A stretch of DNA of 64,000 nucleotides from the IMG/VR virus record IMGVR_UViG_3300045141_000107, positions 26,206-90,205 of that record. One strand, written 5' to 3'. Below are positions 63,776 through 64,000 of this stretch, piece after piece (position 1 is the first letter of the stretch; each line of letters opens with the position of its first letter). The translations under genes and the position numbers were made by a program. Below the pieces are notes generated by a model. It was not told where the DNA came from. It worked only from the letters and a program-made list of their open reading frames with translations, and searched no databases. Source of the stretch: a virus.

Positions 63776-63994
63776 CTAAGCTGGTAATTCAATGTTCCAT
63801 GGTGGGATGGGCACCCAATGGGCACGGCCCTTCTTGTCCACCACTCTACGCCCTATCCACTTGAGAGCGCCTTGTGACCACTGAAATATACCGTAGTTGT
63901 GTCCGGGGTGTTGGTCCCACCACAGCCACGCTCTTGTGTAGTCCATAGTGTGGACTACTGGTATCACTCCCTCGCCCAGGGCTTTCGGTTTCAC
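63776..63994 (-). CDS. Trp-rich hypothetical protein, 72 aa, possibly partial
   Basis: An open frame from a GTG at 63994, six bases from the window edge, with AGGAGTGA overlapping it; the true start may lie outside. It is Trp/His-rich (MDYTRAWLWWDQHPGHNYGI, WSQGALKWIGRRVVDKKG) and probably a small beta-rich fold. No family is recognised. Confidence 0.5.
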   Translation of the reverse strand: MKPKALGEGVIPVVHTMDYTRAWLWWDQHPGHNYGIFQWSQGALKWIGRRVVDKKGRAHWVPIPPWNIELPA

Positions 63995-64000
63995 TCCTAC

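Overview
The window is a segment of a double-stranded DNA tailed phage (Caudoviricetes) with a contractile, myovirus-type tail. The evidence is an almost complete, ordered virion-assembly block on the minus strand (about 49.0 to 11.7 kb): small terminase, large terminase, portal, fused protease/scaffold, decoration protein, major capsid protein, connectors, tail sheath, tail tube, a frameshifting tail chaperone pair, tape measure, PBSX/XkdP-Q-R-S-T-like baseplate genes, two chaperone-matured fibres, repeat-rich tail-surface proteins and a lysis cassette. No rRNA, tRNA, CRISPR array, integrase or insertion sequence was seen. Both ends cut through or into genes, so the genome is longer than 64 kb. 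The host cannot be read directly. One membrane-anchored protein (about 10.6-11.7 kb) has the TPxPTxTP-type Pro/Thr linker typical of Chloroflexota surface proteins, so a Chloroflexota host is my best but unproven inference.

Layout. 0-6.9 kb, minus strand: replication genes (DUF932 protein, DUF5679-like zinc protein, acidic-tailed ssDNA-binding protein, DnaG-type primase, ribbon-helix-helix-like protein, DnaB-like helicase, winged-helix initiator-like protein). 7.0-10.2 kb, plus strand: SF2 helicase and small basic or acidic proteins, ending at a terminator that faces the late operon. 10.3-49.0 kb, minus strand: lysis, tail, head and packaging genes, nearly all joined by ATGA, TGATG or TAATG stop-start overlaps. 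49.0-49.9 kb, plus strand: small zinc and membrane proteins divergent from the small terminase. 49.9-53.1 kb: a compositionally distinct island with an Ala-rich zinc-finger gene, a strong terminator, and about 1.2 kb of gene-free DNA packed with palindromes and repeats that could be an origin or partition site. 53.1-64 kb, minus strand: many short early-type genes (three HNH endonucleases, a UvrD-like helicase, zinc proteins and tiny membrane proteins) in short operons.

The most striking non-coding pattern is a repeated promoter design, clear in the right arm and also seen upstream of the replication genes. It has a conserved GAYNNTCY-like element, a -10 of the form YATAMT about 8 bp downstream, then a transcript whose predicted first nucleotides fold into a hairpin, followed by a GGAG(TG) ribosome site. 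Two HNH genes depart from this plan: their start codon lies at about +2 of a TATAAT promoter, so their mRNAs should be leaderless. Other notable points are a baseplate hub carrying two predicted peptidoglycan-cleaving domains, a tape measure with a C39-like peptidase domain, a collagen-like baseplate protein, a TIG-baseplate-J fusion, duplicated fibre/partner modules, and many translationally coupled genes too short for ordinary gene callers.
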